The notes beneath the pieces are model-generated. The model did no database searches. It was not told the origin of the DNA and was given only the letters and a program-made list of their open reading frames with translations. Of a DNA stretch of 64,000 nucleotides, positions 60,668 to 64,000 are shown piece after piece. Every line of letters starts with the position of its first letter. Positions within the stretch are counted from its first letter, which is position 1. Where the stretch lies: positions 133,603,967 through 133,667,966 of the forward strand of contig NC_135505.1 of the NCBI RefSeq assembly GCF_052857255.1, written 5' to 3'. The DNA is from Amblyomma americanum (taxonomy: Eukaryota > Arthropoda > Arachnida > Ixodida > Ixodidae). The position numbers and the translations under genes are program-made.

Positions 60668-61403
60668 GCTCCAAACAAAATTGCTGACGATTCATTTGGC
60701 GACAGCGAGAGTTTTGAAGAACAAGAACTCATTGTAGACCCAGAGCCCTACGTCAGGCTTATTTTCCAGAATTGCTCCAAAAAATATTGTTGATGATTCA
60801 ATTGCCGACAGCGAGAGTTTTGAAGAACAAGAACTTGTTGTAGACACAGAGCCCTACGTCAGGCTTATTTGCCAGAATTGCTCCAAACAATATTGTTGAT
60901 GATTAAATTGCCGACAGCGAGAGTTTTGAAGAACAAGAACTCATTGTAGACCCAGAGCCCTACGTCAGGCTTATTTTCCAGAATTGCTCCAAACAATATT
61001 GTTGATGATTCAATTGCCGACAGCGAGAGTATTGAAGAACAAGAACTTGTAGACCCAGAGCCCTACGTCAGGCTTATTTTCCAGAATTGCTCCAAACAAT
61101 ATTGTTGATGATTCAATTGCCAACAGCGAGAGTATTGAAGAACAAGAACTTGTAGACCCAGAGCCCTACGTCAGGCTTATTTTCCAGAATTGCTCCAAAC
61201 AATATTGTTGATGATTCAATTGCCGACAGCGAGAGTTTTGAAGAACAAGAACTTGTTGTAGACACAGAGCCCTACGTCGGGCTTATTTGCCAGAATTGCT
61301 CCAAACAATATTTTTGATGATTCAATTGCAGACAGCGACAGTTTTGAACAACAAGAACTCGTTGTAGACCCGGAGCTGTACGTCAGGCGTATTTGCCAGA
61401 ATT
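60668..61403 (+). repeat. Seven-unit 106/103-bp tandem array with protein-like unit
   Basis: Units start at 60668, 60774, 60880, 60986, 61089, 61192 and 61298 (GCTCCAAAC boundary). Five are 106 bp and two 103 bp; the difference is one codon-sized deletion (GTT or equivalent). In one local frame each unit reads an acidic peptide with DSESFEEQELVVD and EPYVRLI[CF]QN. Because 106 and 103 both leave remainder 1, the frame changes at each junction and stops at TGA a few codons later. Unit 3 also carries TAA. So it is not one protein as it stands. It may be an amplified exon fragment or a minisatellite that happens to be open. Confidence 0.85.
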
Positions 61404-61514
61404 CACCACCATTAAGCTCAACCCGCAGAATGGATCCTTCCAGCACAACGTCTTCAGCGTTGTTACCCCAAAAAATTTCATATCGCAAATATTACCCTAC
61501 CCTGTTCCTAGTGG
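61404..61514 (+). other. Open continuation of the last array unit
   Basis: The frame of unit 7 runs on past the array without a stop, through SSTRRMDPSSTTSSALLPQK, and ends inside the adjacent SINE B at 61592-61594. This is the only unit that stays open, which is why the array might derive from a real exon. Confidence 0.35.
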
Positions 61515-61720
61515 AGTCTGTCTCATGCCATGAGGGACGTCGTAGTGAAGGGCTCCGGAATTTCGCCCGCCTGGGGTTGTTTAACGTGCACTGACATCGC
61601 ACAGTACACGGGCCTCTAGAACTTCGCCTCCATCGAAATTCGACCGCCACGGCCGGGATCGAGCCCGCGTCTTTCGGGTCAGCAGCCGAGCGCCATAGCC
61701 AATGAGCCACCGCGGCGGCT
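61515..61720 (-). mobile_element. SINE B, minus strand, 3' end altered
   Basis: Head with A box (TGGCTCATTGG, one change), B box GGCTCGATCCC and CGAATTTCGATGGAGGCGA. The core reads TGCACGTTAAACAACCCCAGG. The 3' end stops soon after CACTACGACGTCCCTCATGG, shorter than the other copies. Confidence 0.85.
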
Positions 61721-64000
61721 TCATTTAAAGGGATTATAAACTGTGCAGCAGAGGCAACAGGAATCCAAGCTGTTTGGCACGTTTAACCAGTACTTATGTA
61801 GATAGTTACGCGGCGTCCAACAAACATAAGCGCATTACAGGATACCGAAACGAATACATCTATCTGCGTATTTCCTTAATTATTCGCCAATAGTTGAGAG
61901 TGTTGTTGGTCGTGGGCGTTGCGGCAAGTACCACGACGCCCTCTTTCCCTATTCTTTAATTTTTTGCTGTTTTTTCTTCCTCGCATGTTTAAGAATAATA
62001 ATTATTATAATAATCTTTCATTTCTAACAGAATTATGGGGGAGGCTACGAATAAAAGCTGCTTGAGAAACGGCAGTTTGACAAAGGTCCACAGCCCCCTC
62101 TGCAAGGCGACAACGCCACGAATCGAAAACACACTCGGGCATACATTTATTCCCTATGCTATTTGAAAGAAACAAACATACATACTAATATTTGCACAAA
62201 CAATGAAACAAAACCAACTGGAAGGATATATAGACAGTATAATGCGTACAAATCTATATACAGTTCAGGAAAACAATAAGCACATGACATGGCTAGAGGT
62301 AAGATAAATCATCTTACGGGCTTAGGTGTAGAGCTCTCGTATTCCATGTTTCGACATTTTATACAAGTTAATATCGGTTTCATAAAAATGATAAGAAACT
62401 TATGTGTGGACACTCGGCAGGTTTATTGCAGCTGCATAATTTCGAAGTACAAAATATTCGCATCGCTGGTTCTGAAAGAACCCAGCCTTGACTGCGCATG
62501 CGTAATACAGAAGTGACAAGAAAAGTCGTTGCCGCTACACTTGCCTTTCTTTACTAACAAGTGCCGAGAAAAATCTTCAGTTCAAAATTAATTATTTTTA
62601 CGTTGTTTTGTAATCTTAAACTACATTCTGTGCTGAAAGACACACCGTAGTGAATGGTGCGGAGTTATTTTTAAGCATCGGAAGTCTTTGAAAGCGCCCT
62701 TCAAATATTTGTTCTCTCCTTGGTCCTCTTCTTTTTTGGTCGCTCACTAGCTTCTTCGAGTGCCGTTTTCAGTTTTTTTTTTCTGAGCTGTAACTGCGTG
62801 CTGAAGAACAGAACACCATATCAAACTTAGCCAGAAGACCAGAAACCTTTTAATCATCTTGCTGTTCTTCAAGGCCTAGAATTGGCAACGTTAACTATAA
62901 GGTACCTACACGAGAGCGCCTTCTGGTGTACCAGCACCTCCACTATTTCAATGCCAGTCACATAGCCTCCGTCGCAATGGTGCCCCATTGGATGCCTTGG
63001 TTCATTTACTCGTCGCAGTGCGGAGCCACTTACGGGGAGCAGTGGCTTATGTCATAGCGCAACTTACTGGCATGGTTGGTGGATGCTCGCCTATAAAGGG
63101 CTGCCTCTGGAGTAAAAAAAAAAATAAAACGAATATTTGTTCGCACATTCTTTTTGATATGTGGCTAGTTTTGGGCAGCTCTCTCTTTCTCTCCCAATGC
63201 GCGGTGGAACAGGTGGTAAGGGAATGGAAGAACAGATACGAGGAGGAGGCTTGATTTCGCGGAACCTGCTGCTCAGGCAGGCAGTGTAATCGAGGAGGTG
63301 TTGCTCTAGCCCCGCCATATGAGGTGAATCTGATCAAAGAAGGCACGTTCTCTAGACCGTCATCTCTATGGCACAGATGGTCCTAATGACGGATAGTGCT
63401 TTAATGGAGAGCAAGGAGCTTTTTTTTCTTATCATATATAGCAAGGGCGAGTCTAGAGGAAGGTCCCTATATAGACATTGCTCTGAAGAAAATAAAAGAA
63501 AAACAGCTAGAAAGCTCCTCGGCTCCAGTTCTGTTCATTATCAGAACGAAGAATAAGAATGTGCTGGGCGAATCCTACTAAACACTCGCGGGCTCCTGAT
63601 TCGTGATTCGGTACGGCGTCAGGGCAGTTTCGGCGGCAATTTCTCAACGACACCGCCCTCGTTAAATCCTCGTCCTGCCGGCGTCCCTTGCCAACTGCTT
63701 TTTTGTTGACTTCTTTCTTTTCCGCCTGCCATTCGCATCTAGGTCAGATTATCCGCGCTTTACTCTTTTCCGAAGTAAGTCTGCTGAGGATGACAATGCT
63801 GGGTGGTCTCGGTGAAACAAGCACTACGCTAAAAAGGGGAGGGACGGGGGGGGACCCACATCTCCGACTCGCTCTCTTCGAATTGTCTCGGTAGATTCTT
63901 TTCTAATCATTCTTCTGTGTCTCTGCATTTTTCTTTTCTTGTTAAAACTTTGAAGGCGGTCGGTGGGAGAGATGCGGGGGAATGGTGATGGAAGGAAGAG
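61721..64000. other. Unannotated to the window end
   Basis: No gene or mobile element recognised. The last 300 bp are pyrimidine- and G-run-rich with a donor-like CCGAA|GTAAGT at 63775, possibly another 5' exon region, unsupported otherwise. Confidence 0.35.

Noticed and set aside
60668..61403. CRISPR array
   Set aside because: The units are contiguous, ~106 bp, without distinct spacers, and the context is eukaryotic.

Overview
The window looks like nuclear DNA of an ixodid (hard) tick. The main reason is at least nine copies of a tRNA-headed SINE with an (ATT)n tail, whose head and body resemble the Ruka-type SINEs I remember from ixodid ticks, plus four copies of a second, related SINE. 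This is recognition from memory, not a search. Other eukaryotic signs are decayed non-LTR retrotransposon C-termini, foldback elements, long TA, ATTT and TGAT microsatellites, and the absence of dense coding or operons. I could not confirm one complete protein-coding gene. Most long open frames are stop-poor GC- or pyrimidine-rich stretches, microsatellites or SINE sequence. The window fits intergenic DNA or the inside of a very large intron.

Layout. 1-10 kb: sparse sequence, an ATTT array, a foldback element (3489-3738) and a small MITE (7013-7133). 10-18 kb: a LINE C-terminus (10055-10400), a MITE full of GTCTATAGAC palindromes (11203-11466), GC-rich stretches with long G runs, a CR1/L2-type LINE end (16690-17190) and a hairpin-rich element (17574-17791). 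18-22 kb: a retroposed element here called D, and a SINE cluster broken by a 130-bp insertion with a 13-bp target-site duplication (TSD). 24-29 kb: SINEs, a possible first coding exon at 25662, and a 492-bp foldback with two ~100-bp TA arrays. 29-38 kb: SINEs, an RTE-like LINE end, second copies of the foldback and palindrome MITEs, and a 192-bp hairpin. 38-48 kb: more MITEs and SINEs, a 57-bp retroposed LINE-tail insertion, and overlapping ORFs of unclear status. 48-62 kb: type B SINEs (one with a clean 17-bp TSD), tRNA-like fragments, a 254-bp tandem duplication, a 16-bp minisatellite and a seven-unit 106/103-bp array with a protein-like unit.

What acts together here is a transposable-element community. 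LINE-type machinery explains the TSDs and 5' truncations of the SINEs, element D and the LINE tail. DNA-transposon-like foldbacks and MITEs occur in two or three copies each. The least expected items are two SINE copies that lack the tRNA head at the same point and share a base change, the exon-like tandem array, and the TA-array foldback. A few first-exon candidates (25662, 30662, 35942) sit in GC-rich stretches and are the best places to look for a real host gene.
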